Assembly (NCBI GenBank): GCA_023807065.1
Contig: JAJJLU010000896.1
Span: 1 to 14,785, forward strand
Source: Isotricha intestinalis
Taxonomy: Eukaryota; Ciliophora; Litostomatea; Vestibuliferida; Isotrichidae
Direction: 5' to 3'
DNA length: 14,785 bases
The position numbers and the translations under genes were made by a program. This document shows positions 6,812-14,785 of the stretch, piece by piece; position 1 is the stretch's first letter; each line of letters starts with the position of its first letter. The notes under the pieces are model-generated. The model was not told the DNA's origin and ran no database searches. It saw only the letters and a program-made list of their open reading frames with translations.

Positions 6812-8422
6812 ATGGATGAATGCAATTTATTTGGAGATTTTAATTATTTAGAAGTTTATAATTGTTTTTTAGAAATCAAGAATGTTCCCATTGATATTTT
6901 AAAGGATAATAATAATGAAAATAATTTAAATAAGTTAAATACAATTTTAGATATTTTTTATTTACTCAAAGATAAAATTAACAACAAATTAATAATAAAT
7001 ATAATATTTGATAAGGAAGAATTACCAAATGAAATATCATTCTATCAATATTTCTTATTGTCATTATATTCATTTTTAAATATCTATTACTCAAACAATC
7101 AATTAATTATAATAAAATTTCCCCAAATATTTAAAAACTCCAAAACTCCAAATTTTAATTTATCGATAAATTTAAATTTATCAACGAATTTAATATCAAT
7201 AAACACAAAAACAATAAATTACAAAAATAAAAACAATATAAATTTGTTAGAAAACTTAAAAATAATATTATCTCAAATTGATGAATCACTTCTATTAAAA
7301 AATAATAAATTATTTGAATATAATTACACTTGCTTTGCAGGTACATTTGATAGATGTCATTTAGGACATTTATTTTTAATTCAAACTTCACTTTTATTAA
7401 GTAAAAATAATTGTTTTATTGGAGTTTGTAGTGATGAAATGATAAAACATAAAGGTTCTTTTTCTTTGTTACAAAAAAATTATGTTAGAAGAAAAAAAAT
7501 AGAAGAAATAATAAATTTAAATGGATATAATAATAATAAATTTGAAGTTAAAACTATTTTTGATTCTGTAGATATGGCTGGAAAAGAAAAAAGTTTAAAT
7601 TGCTTAATTGTTACTTCTGAAACTTACAAAGGAGGGTTATATTGTAATGAAATTAGAAAAAAAAATAATTTAAATCCTGTTGATTTATGTATTATTAATG
7701 TTATTAAAATTAATTTAGAAAATTCTGAGAAAATTTCTTCTTCTTTTTTAAGAAATGATATTATTAATATGATTCCAATAAATAAATTAGATAAAGTTTA
7801 TTTTATTTTTTTAGATTTAATTAAAAAATTAAATTGTGATAATGATGATTTAATTGGTTTTTGGTGGAATGAAATTGAAGAAAATTATTGTAAAAAATGG
7901 AAATTTTATCATAATTTAAATCATATTTATTCTTTCATTGAATTATATGAACAATATAATAATTTAATTGAAGGAAATAAAAATGATTTTCTTTTAAGTA
8001 TTTTTTTTCATGATATAATTTATATTCCTTCAAGAAATGATAATGAAAAAGAAAGTGTAAAATTATTTGAAAGATTTTATGAAGAAATTAAACCAAATAA
8101 TATAAATAAAGATAATGTTAAAGAATTTATTTATGAAACTGAAAATCATTTATTAGCAAAAGAATATTCAAATGATATTAATTTATTTTTAGATATGGAT
8201 ATTTATATTATTGCTGATAAAAATTGGGAAGAGTATGAAAATAATATTAGAAAAGAATTTATTTTTGTTAATGATGAAATGTATAACATTAAAAGAAAAG
8301 AATTTTTAGAAAGTTTAGAAAAAAAAGAAAAAATATTTAGGACTAAAACATTTTATGATAAATATGAAAATGATGGAAGAAATAATATAAAGAATATTAT
8401 AAACAAATTAAATAATATATAA
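6812..8422 (+). CDS. Phosphopantetheine adenylyltransferase fused to HD-domain phosphohydrolase
   Basis: This 536-residue protein carries two enzyme domains. Residues about 170-315 are a eukaryote-type phosphopantetheine adenylyltransferase. They show GTFDRCHLGH (177-186), the nucleotidyl-transferase HxGH signature, then TSETYKGGL (268-276) and KISSSFLR (307-314). This enzyme turns 4'-phosphopantetheine and ATP into dephospho-CoA and pyrophosphate. Residues about 350-520 match the predicted HD-superfamily hydrolases of the COG4339 type: YHNLNHI (366-372), HD (400-401), DNE (410-412), His446 and FLDMD (459-463). All the expected metal ligands seem present; the substrate of that family is not known to me. 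Residues 1-165 are unassigned, as is much of the N-terminus of animal CoA synthase. In animals the second domain is dephospho-CoA kinase, which is absent here. The protein ends in TAA and has no targeting signal. Confidence 0.92.
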   Translation: MDECNLFGDFNYLEVYNCFLEIKNVPIDILKDNNNENNLNKLNTILDIFYLLKDKINNKLIINIIFDKEELPNEISFYQYFLLSLYSFLNIYYSNNQLIIIKFPQIFKNSKTPNFNLSINLNLSTNLISINTKTINYKNKNNINLLENLKIILSQIDESLLLKNNKLFEYNYTCFAGTFDRCHLGHLFLIQTSLLLSKNNCFIGVCSDEMIKHKGSFSLLQKNYVRRKKIEEIINLNGYNNNKFEVKTIFDSVDMAGKEKSLNCLIVTSETYKGGLYCNEIRKKNNLNPVDLCIINVIKINLENSEKISSSFLRNDIINMIPINKLDKVYFIFLDLIKKLNCDNDDLIGFWWNEIEENYCKKWKFYHNLNHIYSFIELYEQYNNLIEGNKNDFLLSIFFHDIIYIPSRNDNEKESVKLFERFYEEIKPNNINKDNVKEFIYETENHLLAKEYSNDINLFLDMDIYIIADKNWEEYENNIRKEFIFVNDEMYNIKRKEFLESLEKKEKIFRTKTFYDKYENDGRNNIKNIINKLNNI

Positions 8423-8509
8423 TTAATGACATTCATAAAAAGAACAACAATCACTTATTAAATAAGAATTATTTTTTTTGGATAAATAAATCATTATTTA
8501 TTTTCTTCT

Positions 8510-8599
8510 TTAATTCCATTTATTCTTCTTATTTTTTTTTTCTTTTGATTCGAATTTCCAAAAAATTGTTACTGATGAATTAGGTTTTTCATTTTTCAT
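8510..8599 (-). CDS. Possible 29-residue small ORF
   Basis: A short minus-strand frame starting MKNEKPNSSVTIFW and ending in TAA lies in the spacer between two convergent genes. Its Pro, Ser, Val and Trp codons make it look less like random AT sequence than its surroundings. The C-terminal half is Lys/Asn-rich. It matches nothing I recognise and could easily be part of a 3' untranslated region. Confidence 0.15.
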   Translation of the reverse strand: MKNEKPNSSVTIFWKFESKEKKNKKNKWN

Positions 8600-8669
8600 A
8601 TATTATAAATTTAAAAAATAATTTTTTTAAAAAAAGATAAATTATTTATTTATAATTATTGGTAGAATT

Positions 8670-10925
8670 TCAATTAGAAAAAGAATATTCAGAATAATTC
8701 TTATAAGATTTTGATTTACTATATAAAGAAGAATTATTATTACCTTTTTTATGATTTAATGTGGAATTCTTATAATTATTAAAAATACTATGTTTTTTAT
8801 TATTATCTTTTTTATCATTCATATTATTATTTTCATTATAATTTTCTTCATTATAATTTTTTTTCTGATTTTGTAAATTTCTGATTTCTTCTTCTTGTAA
8901 TCTATTAACTTCCCTTATAGTTTTTTCAATATCATCAATTAATTTAATATTAACATTAGAAACCATTAATTGGTCAAAAATATTATCCGAATAAATTTTA
9001 GTAATAATATCATATAAAATATCATTAGAATTAATTTGCATAAGTATATCTGCAACTCTTGTTGCTTTTTGCCTATGTTCTATTGTTGAAGGAGTATCAA
9101 TTGATATTAAATTTATTTTATTTTTATTTGATGGAGTTAAATTATAACTTGATTTTATATTTTGACTTCTTAATGAATATTGATTTTCATAATTATAACT
9201 ATTATTTGATGGACTATTATTTGAATTTATTTGATAATTATATGAATTGTTTAATATATTAGTTTGAGAATTTGATTTTTCATATTTTTTATAATTATCT
9301 TTTAAATTATAATCATTTATTTCATAATGATGTTTATTAGATATTGGGAATGATGATCTTATTGAATTCTCTGATGATATTATATTATTATTAATATTAT
9401 TTATATCTCTACTATTATTACTGTATTTAATATTATCATCTGAATTATTATTATCCGTATTGTATGGAATAGATGAAAGATAACTTTTAACTTGAGATTG
9501 AGATTCATAATATATGTTATTATCATTATTACTAATATTATGAAGTGGTGGAGTATTTGAATTATTTATATTTAGATTAATATTATTATTATCAATGTAA
9601 TTATTCAATGAAGGATTTAATCTAGAATCTGAAAGTCTTGAAGTATTTATATTTGTGGATTGATAATCATTCAAATTCATCCCAATTTTATAAGAATATG
9701 GACCTTTAGGTTGGTATGAAGGAGTATAATTTCCTATTCTAATATATCTTAGATCTTTGTCTGTATTAATTTGAAAAGAGTTTGTTTTATGATTATTATT
9801 ATTATTATTACTATCATTATTATCATACTTGTTAAATTCATTATTTGGTTGATTTTTAATAATATTATTTTGGGAACTATTTCTTATATATTTTTTGTTA
9901 AAATCAGTATTTTTCTCATTAATTAATTGATTTCTTTCAATTTTTTTTGTATAACTTTCATTATTTAAATCATCTCTTTCATTTATATTCGTTTGATTTA
10001 TATTATTATTAAAACATCCAGATTTATTATAAATAAAGTTATTGTTTAAATTTACTCTAGAATCATTTGAGTTTCTTTCTCGGGAATAATTCTTTTGTAG
10101 AATATTGATTTTTTTATAATTAGTTTTATCTTCATTTAAATTATCATTTTTATTTTCATTATTTTCTTGAATATTATTTAATGATGATTTATTCAAATAA
10201 TTAAATTTCTTATCATTTTGTTTATCTGATTTTTCAACTTTTAAATTATTTTCTTTTCTATTTAATATATTATTTGTTGTTGAATTTGAATATGATTTAT
10301 TATCTTTTATATCAATTCTATTATATGAATTACTTGCTCTTAATTGCTTATTTTCTAATTGAGGTTTATTATTTAAAGTTTTATTCAATTCGTTAATAAG
10401 AGTATTATTAGTATTAGTTTCAATAGAATTTAAAGAACTATTAGATTTAATTGTATATTTTTGAGAACTTAAATTATTATCAAAACTTGAATTAATTGTT
10501 TGATTTCCTTTATAATCTTTAGATTTATAATATTTAATTCTATAATCTATAGGAGAATTAAATTCATTTTCATATAAATTATTAGAATTATTATTCTGAT
10601 TGTTTGAAATATTTTTATTTACATTATTATTAAGTTTAATTTCATATGAAGTGTTATTTAAATCATTTGTTTTTTTTGAATTTGTATTATCTTTTATTGA
10701 AGGTATTATATTATTAAGTTTTTTATTTTCTTCAATTTTTGGGTTTTGCTTTAAACTATTTAATGAATTGTTAAATAAATTGAAATTTTTTATGATCCAA
10801 TTTTCAATTTGATTTAATGAACTCAGAATATAATTTTTATTAGAATTAAAATCATCATAATTTTCAATAGTGTTTTCAATTAAATTTTTTAAATCATTTA
10901 TTGTGGAAAGAATTCCATTTTCCAT
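8670..10925 (-). CDS. Asn/Ser-rich, largely disordered protein with helical termini
   Basis: I place the start at the ATG at 10925, giving 751 residues; the frame is open three codons further, but only to a TTG. The first 55 or so residues are predicted helical (starting MENGILSTINDLKNLIE). About 60-600 is a low-complexity region dominated by Asn, Ser, Lys and Tyr with many poly-Asn runs and one Cys. A non-repetitive helical island at about 615-690 contains RVADILMQIN, IFDQLMVS and IEKTIREVNRLQEEE and looks like a conserved domain or coiled coil. A basic Asn/Ser/Tyr tail follows. The terminal codon is TGA, with TAA eight codons on. There is no signal peptide or membrane segment. The family is not recognised; a scaffold or cytoskeletal role is only a guess. 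Confidence 0.75.
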   Translation of the reverse strand: MENGILSTINDLKNLIENTIENYDDFNSNKNYILSSLNQIENWIIKNFNLFNNSLNSLKQNPKIEENKKLNNIIPSIKDNTNSKKTNDLNNTSYEIKLNNNVNKNISNNQNNNSNNLYENEFNSPIDYRIKYYKSKDYKGNQTINSSFDNNLSSQKYTIKSNSSLNSIETNTNNTLINELNKTLNNKPQLENKQLRASNSYNRIDIKDNKSYSNSTTNNILNRKENNLKVEKSDKQNDKKFNYLNKSSLNNIQENNENKNDNLNEDKTNYKKINILQKNYSRERNSNDSRVNLNNNFIYNKSGCFNNNINQTNINERDDLNNESYTKKIERNQLINEKNTDFNKKYIRNSSQNNIIKNQPNNEFNKYDNNDSNNNNNNHKTNSFQINTDKDLRYIRIGNYTPSYQPKGPYSYKIGMNLNDYQSTNINTSRLSDSRLNPSLNNYIDNNNINLNINNSNTPPLHNISNNDNNIYYESQSQVKSYLSSIPYNTDNNNSDDNIKYSNNSRDINNINNNIISSENSIRSSFPISNKHHYEINDYNLKDNYKKYEKSNSQTNILNNSYNYQINSNNSPSNNSYNYENQYSLRSQNIKSSYNLTPSNKNKINLISIDTPSTIEHRQKATRVADILMQINSNDILYDIITKIYSDNIFDQLMVSNVNIKLIDDIEKTIREVNRLQEEEIRNLQNQKKNYNEENYNENNNMNDKKDNNKKHSIFNNYKNSTLNHKKGNNNSSLYSKSKSYKNYSEYSFSN

Positions 10926-12034
10926 TAAAATCAAAAATAATTATTTTTCATAAACCAAAATTTAATCAATGAATTTGAAATTAAATTTTACTTTTTATTG
11001 TTTTATCTTTAAAAAAGCTTAGTTTTAAATTTATTATATATATAAAAAAAGAAAGACAAAAAATAAAAGAAATAAAATATATCCAAGAGCAATATTTAAT
11101 AATTTTAATAAATAAATAAACAAATTATGTAGATAAAAAAAAATAGAAAAATAATATATTTCAATAATGAAAATAAAGTAAAAATAAAAAGAAGATATTA
11201 GAATATAAAAAAATGAAATTTTAATTAGAAAAAGTATTACTAGTAATAAAAAAATCAATAATCATATTGATAATTTTATGATTACAAAAAAATATGTAAA
11301 TTAAAACAATTAAAATATAATTCTGATATTCTTTTTTTCATTAAAATATAAAAATATTTTTTTTCAAAGGGTCATTGATATTTTTTTCATTTTAATATCA
11401 AAATTATAAATGAATTAGTTTTTTTCTTAGATAATAAAAAGAATTTTCAAAAATAATAATATCATCAAATAGAAACAGAATTAAAAAAACAACAAAACAT
11501 ATATTCCAAATTTTTAACAATTATTTATGAATATCTATTTTCATCTTATAATAACTTAATAATTGTGAAATAAAAGTAAAGAAAAATGAAATTGATTTTT
11601 TTATAGGACAGAATTGGTTTCATTATATAATAAATCATTAATAAAAGTGAAAAAAGAAGTATAAGAAGAAAATCAAATAAAAAAAGAATATGATAAATCA
11701 ATTATCAGTAAAAATATATATAAATCAAAAAACAATTATCAAATCGATATATAGATAATTTATATAATGAAGGAACAGAAACATAAAATAATAATAAAAA
11801 GAAATGATAAAATTTGATTTTTCAATTCAGAAAATAAAAATAACATTCTCCGATAATTTTAAATAAAACAATAAACATTATAAATTCAACATCAATTTCT
11901 ATAGTTTTCTCCAAATACAAAAAATATTTATTAAAATAATCCAAAAATTAATTTAAAAAAAATATAAATAATAATTCTATTGGTTATTATTGTAGAATAA
12001 AAAAGATATTCAATCATTTAATTTTAGTTTTTAA
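10926..12034. other. Gene-poor region
   Basis: About 1.1 kb of AT-rich sequence upstream of the Asn/Ser-rich gene. It must hold that gene's promoter. I see no intact gene. A minus-strand open frame at 11034-11258 has no ATG and only Phe/Leu/Ile composition. A plus-strand block near 11456-11575 is open for about 37 codons between stops, which is within reach of chance. Confidence 0.55.
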
Positions 12035-12283
12035 GAAGAAATTTCTGGGCTTTCAAGAGAAGAATCTGAAGAAGACAGAAAAAGAAAAATTAAGAAAAAA
12101 ATTGTAGAAGAAAAATAAAAACAAAATATGACTTTTAAAGGTAATCTTGAAGTAAGTTTGATTTATAAAAAAGTTGTTGATTTTCTAAGAAAAATAGATG
12201 CTTTACTGTCAAAATATTATTTGAAAAAATTTTAGGAAGTTTAATCAAATAAAAGTGAAGAAATTAGATTCAAAAACCGTTAT
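12035..12283 (+). pseudogene. Coding-like remnant, interrupted by stops
   Basis: In one frame there are two neighbouring open blocks of 27 and 38 codons. The first contains SGLSREESEEDRKRKIKK, the second VVDFLRKIDALLSKYYLKKF. They are separated only by TAA at 12116 and ended by TAG at 12233 and TAA at 12242, with no TGA. Base composition is visibly less AT-rich than the flanks. This fits a decayed charged helical protein. A GTAAGT at 12152 would allow splicing models, but none gives a satisfying gene. I do not recognise the protein, and chance is a real alternative. Confidence 0.25.
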
Positions 12284-12816
12284 TAAGTTTTGTTATTAAA
12301 AATTAATTTAATAAAATCTTTATAAATTGTTTTTAATATTCTAGGTGTTTTTTAATTTAATTAATTTTTTTTGAAATTGTAAAATTCATTAATATAATTA
12401 TTTATATTCATAATAATATATACTAAATTCAATTAAAATATAATAAATCAAAATTAAAGTGAATATTTTGAAATTAACTTTGAATAAAAAAACATAAGTT
12501 AAATTGATTTTTTATAAACTAAGTTTCTTTATTCAAAATTCAAATTCAAAATGATATATTTTACTTATTTTAAAATTATTTTTAAGAAATATTTTTATAA
12601 TTATATTCCTCTTTATTTATATTAAATATCTTATTAAAAAGTTTTTTGTTTTAATGTTTTATTTTATTATTTTAAAATAATTTGTTTAAAACAATTGTCA
12701 TTATATTCATATTGTAAATAACTTTTGAAAATTATATTCAATTTTTAACAAAAAAAAAAGAAAATTTACTTTTTCCTAAAATAATATTTAAACTTATTTA
12801 AAATTTTAATGATAAA
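12284..12816. other. Gene-poor region, nothing recognised
   Basis: This stretch of about 530 bp is almost pure A/T, with stops in every frame and no RNA gene visible. It lies between the coding-like remnant and the pseudogene of the Cys-rich protein. Confidence 0.55.
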
Positions 12817-13020
12817 TCAAAAAAGTAAAAAACTTTAACAAAGAGAAAAACAATTAGAATGACAATCGAATGAATAATCTTTATAACTATATTCTTCTCC
12901 AGCTTTTCTCACATAATCTTTTGTATAATTTTTTAATTGGAGATTCATTCTTTATATTCTTTATTTTGATATTTATATAAATATATAACAACAAGCATTA
13001 ATACCATTAATTTTTACTTC
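12817..13020 (-). pseudogene. Decayed paralogue of the Cys-rich secreted protein
   Basis: Read on the minus strand, one frame gives GINACCYIF, then after about 20 codons TKDYVRK, and then SFDCHSNCFSL. The intact gene at 13610-13954 has GVDSCCYVT, 21 residues, TKDNIKD, and SIECHSNWISFSL in the same order and spacing. The frame is broken by TAA codons in the middle (three between CCY and TKD) and by TAA then TGA inside the C-terminal hydrophobic tail, whose remains still read SFLLF. A further Cys-Cys-Tyr in another frame lies upstream near 13044. The similarity in order, spacing and tail shows descent from the same family; the stops indicate that it is dead, unless unseen introns remove them, and I find no GT-AG pair that would. 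Confidence 0.6.
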
Positions 13021-13609
13021 TTTAAAAAGTTATAGAATTATAACAACAAATTAGTTGAGATTTTGAAAAAAATATTTCTTCAAAAATCCATAAAAACATC
13101 GTTGTAATTTATTTACATATTGTTTTTATGAATAGAAAAAATATTCTTTTAGAATTAATTCTTTTTGTATTTGATAAATAATTTAAATTATTGATACATT
13201 CTTATTATTTTCTTTTTTAATAAATCAAACTTTTTAAACACAAATAGAAAAAATAACTCAATATAATTTTTTATTCATGTATTTTTAAAAAGATAGTTTG
13301 AAAAGCATTATTAATAAGGATGGCAAAGTTTTATAAATTCTTATTTAAAAAAAAAATACATTATTATAGTCTTATATTAAAACTCAATTATATTTCATTA
13401 TCTAAATAAAAATAAATTTCTTTCAAGAAAAGTTAAAATGATTTCTGGGAAAGTGAATGTTAACCAAAAAAATAAAAATTTCAAATATTTTATACAATAG
13501 ATCTAAAAAAATAAAATCAAAAAAACAATTTAATATTCCTTTGATTAAAACTAAATAAAAAGATTTAAAAAAGAGATTTTCTCTTTAATAGATAAGAATT
13601 AAATTTTAG
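13021..13609. other. Spacer, possibly with more remnant sequence
   Basis: About 590 bp between the pseudogene and the intact Cys-rich gene. Near 13030-13100 on the minus strand a 25-codon frame beginning MFLWIFEE contains a second Cys-Cys-Tyr (ICCYNSI) and then stops; it may be a shifted or duplicated piece of the same family. The rest shows no gene or RNA that I can support. Confidence 0.4.
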
Positions 13610-13954
13610 TTAAAATAATAAAGAAAAAAGTAAAAATAATAAACTAAACGATATCCAATTAGAATGGCATTCAATAGATAAATCAGTGATTCCCATTTCA
13701 GTTTCTATATCTTTAATATTATCTTTGGTTACTTCTTTTTTTACCACAGTCCAACATTCTTTTTCATCTTCGCCATCATCTTTATAAGTTACATAACAAC
13801 AAGAATCAACACCACTATTCCCTTTCTCACCATCTGTTAATTTATAATCAGTACAATCTTTTTTACTTGATGGCTCTCTCAATGCACACAAAGTATCCGA
13901 TAAAACAATATTTATCATTGAAAAAGCAAGAATGATATATATTATAGATCGCAT
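13610..13954 (-). CDS. Small Cys-rich secreted protein, probably GPI-anchored
   Basis: The 114-residue precursor begins with a typical signal peptide (about 1-19, MRSIIYIILAFSM...). The short ectodomain is acidic and has six Cys at 23, 34, 52, 53, 67 and 96, which could form three disulfides. It ends with SNW and a purely hydrophobic tail (about 100-114, SFSLLFLLFSLLF), as in signals for glycosylphosphatidylinositol attachment. A single-pass membrane anchor is the alternative. The product should therefore sit on the cell surface. Codon use is less A/T-biased than the surroundings. A decayed relative lies about 0.6 kb away on the same strand, suggesting a tandem family with turnover. The CC-Y...C...E-C-H-S-N pattern is a family signature here; no function can be inferred from it. 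Confidence 0.78.
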   Translation of the reverse strand: MRSIIYIILAFSMINIVLSDTLCALREPSSKKDCTDYKLTDGEKGNSGVDSCCYVTYKDDGEDEKECWTVVKKEVTKDNIKDIETEMGITDLSIECHSNWISFSLLFLLFSLLF

Positions 13955-14400
13955 TTTATTATTATTATTATTTTTACTTTTATACTAAAAATGTAATGTT
14001 TTATATTTATCTTATTTATTATTATATTTTTGGGTTTTTAATTGTAATTATATGAAAGTTTAATTCTTATTGTTAAAAAATGAAATTTCAGGTCTTTTAT
14101 AAAAATTAGGGTATAAAATACATTTTAATTTTGATTCTTTATTCAAAAATACAATTTTTAGTATGCGTTTTTTTTTATTTTAGTATTTTATCAAAAAAAT
14201 AAATATTTAATTATTTAAAATAATTAATGATTAAAATATTTATTTTAAAAAATATATTTTTAAATAAATTTACTCAAAAAACATATTAAATAAAATTTAC
14301 AAAATCTAATAAGAAAAAAATAATTAAACCTAAAATTTTAAAAAAGGAAAATGAAAAAAAGATAATTAAACATAATCAAAATGATGTACAGAAATGTATG
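13955..14400. other. Upstream region of the Cys-rich gene and spacer
   Basis: This AT-rich region of about 450 bp should hold the promoter of the minus-strand Cys-rich gene. It contains the AAAAACCCAAAA motif (minus strand, 14027-14040) also seen before the actin gene. No open frame or RNA gene is visible. Its right end would be the upstream region of the snRNA candidate, but I could not identify a snRNA promoter element. Confidence 0.5.
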
Positions 14401-14630
14401 ATTCTTACCTTATGTATAATAAAAAATGTTTAATTAGAGGATGATTGTTATGATCTAGAACCATCTAATAAAAAAGATTAAACAAATGATAATTGAGAGT
14501 GGATTTTATTGCGTCCTATTCTCATCTCTTCTTTGATGCGAAAATTATTTTATACAAATAAAAGAAAAAGATATGTATTATTTTCAATTTTTAAATAATT
14601 AGTAAAATAAAGTTAATACTATTTATTTTT
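14401..14630 (+). ncRNA. Candidate U1 snRNA (divergent)
   Basis: Several hallmarks of U1 occur in the canonical order. The 5' end ATTCTTACCT (14401-14410) matches 9 of 10 bases of the usual AUACUUACCU. Arms TGTTTAAT (14427-14434) and ATTAAACA (14477-14484) enclose ATGATCTAGAA (14450-14460), close to the U1-70K loop AUGAUCACGAA. A 10-bp hairpin with one bulge (14494-14503 with 14514-14524) has ATTGCG in its loop, like the U1A site AUUGCAC. GTATAA (14414-14419) and TTATAC (14550-14555) could close the junction. AATTTTT (14586-14592) resembles an Sm site, followed by a 12-bp hairpin with one mismatch (14593-14604 with 14617-14628). Against it: about 230 nt is long, the AUUGC lies late in its loop, and position 3 would not pair with the T at +6 of the intron seen here. 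Confidence 0.35.
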
Positions 14631-14785
14631 TAATTTTAAGTAATTTTTTTTGGTTCATTAATAATCAAGTCATAAATATCATTTTCATCATTATTTTTAA
14701 TTTTTTTATATTTTCCATTTATTATTTTTTTTTTACTTTAAAAATAAATTTGAATGTATTATTATATTAAGAAAAAAAATATAAT
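14631..14785. other. Right end, nothing recognised
   Basis: The last 155 bp are T-rich and hold no gene that I can support. There is no GGGGATT or other telomeric repeat, so the chromosome continues beyond the window. Confidence 0.6.

Noticed and set aside
8540..8565. tRNA-like TTCGAAT T-loop
   Set aside because: The flanking bases do not form a 5-bp T stem around a 7-nt loop, and no anticodon, D or acceptor arm could be found on either strand.
8649..8672. Read-through of the TGA ending the Asn/Ser-rich protein
   Set aside because: It would add only eight codons before TAA. No long frame in the window contains TGA as a sense codon, and TGG and TGT are used for Trp and Cys.
11034..11258. Minus-strand 74-codon hydrophobic open frame resembling a membrane protein
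   Set aside because: It contains no ATG (the first codon is TTG), is made almost only of Phe, Leu, Ile and Tyr as expected from reversed A-rich DNA, and has no neighbouring exon that gives it a start.
12128..12262. Small spliced gene using GTAAGT at 12152 and an AG at about 12189
   Set aside because: The join is in frame, but the product would be only about 28 residues with no recognisable feature, and the intron would be longer than the one supported here.
13435..13500. Short plus-strand frame MISGKVNVNQKN
   Set aside because: About 21 codons ending in TAG, with no upstream exon or similarity; this is within chance for a region of this length.
14387..14540. Minus-strand frame that reads SFLLDGSRS and TFFIIHK if TAA is read through, followed by a GTAAGA splice-like site
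   Set aside because: Three TAA codons interrupt it, stops are real in the other genes, and the GTAAGA is simply the complement of the proposed U1 5' end. It remains an alternative explanation for the GC rise there.

Overview
The window looks like the left end of a macronuclear chromosome from a ciliate, most likely a litostome of the rumen type (Entodinium and relatives). The evidence is a very AT-rich base composition, two copies of CCCCAAT at the extreme left end in telomeric orientation, A/T-only short intergenic regions, Asn/Lys-rich proteins, and one 29-bp spliceosomal intron. From memory, CCCCAAT is the repeat reported for rumen ciliates; I could not check this. The code behaves as standard. 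The long coding regions have no internal TAA, TAG or TGA, and each of the three is used as a terminal codon (TAG in the kinase gene, TGA in the Asn-rich gene, TAA elsewhere). The right end carries no telomere, so the window is a fragment.

Layout, left to right. A telomere remnant lies at 1-14. A Cys-rich/coiled-coil/protein kinase fusion follows (253-2838, +), then an unrecognised Asn/Lys-rich protein (3395-4606, +). Next come a divergent actin (4702-5859, -) and a small two-exon ankyrin protein that starts MGNC and is probably lipid-anchored (6122-6486, -). A fusion of phosphopantetheine adenylyltransferase (CoA synthesis) to an HD-type phosphohydrolase is at 6812-8422 (+). A 751-residue Asn/Ser-rich protein with a helical C-terminal island follows (8670-10925, -). 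From 10926 to 13609 there is a gene-poor stretch. It contains a decayed copy of a small Cys-rich surface protein (about 12817-13020, -) and a weaker coding-like remnant (about 12035-12283, +). The intact Cys-rich secreted protein, with a GPI-type tail, is at 13610-13954 (-). At 14401-14630 (+) is an island that can be read as a divergent U1 snRNA.

The genes do not form an evident pathway; the mixed strands and individual spacers are as expected for independently transcribed eukaryotic genes. Themes are cytoskeleton (actin), membrane or surface proteins (ankyrin, Cys-rich protein), signalling (kinase) and cofactor metabolism (PPAT-HD). The points most worth a second look are the PPAT-HD fusion, the actin with a replaced D-loop and altered nucleotide loop, the 12-nt first exon that encodes the lipidation signal, the U1 candidate, and the surface-protein gene lying beside its own pseudogene.
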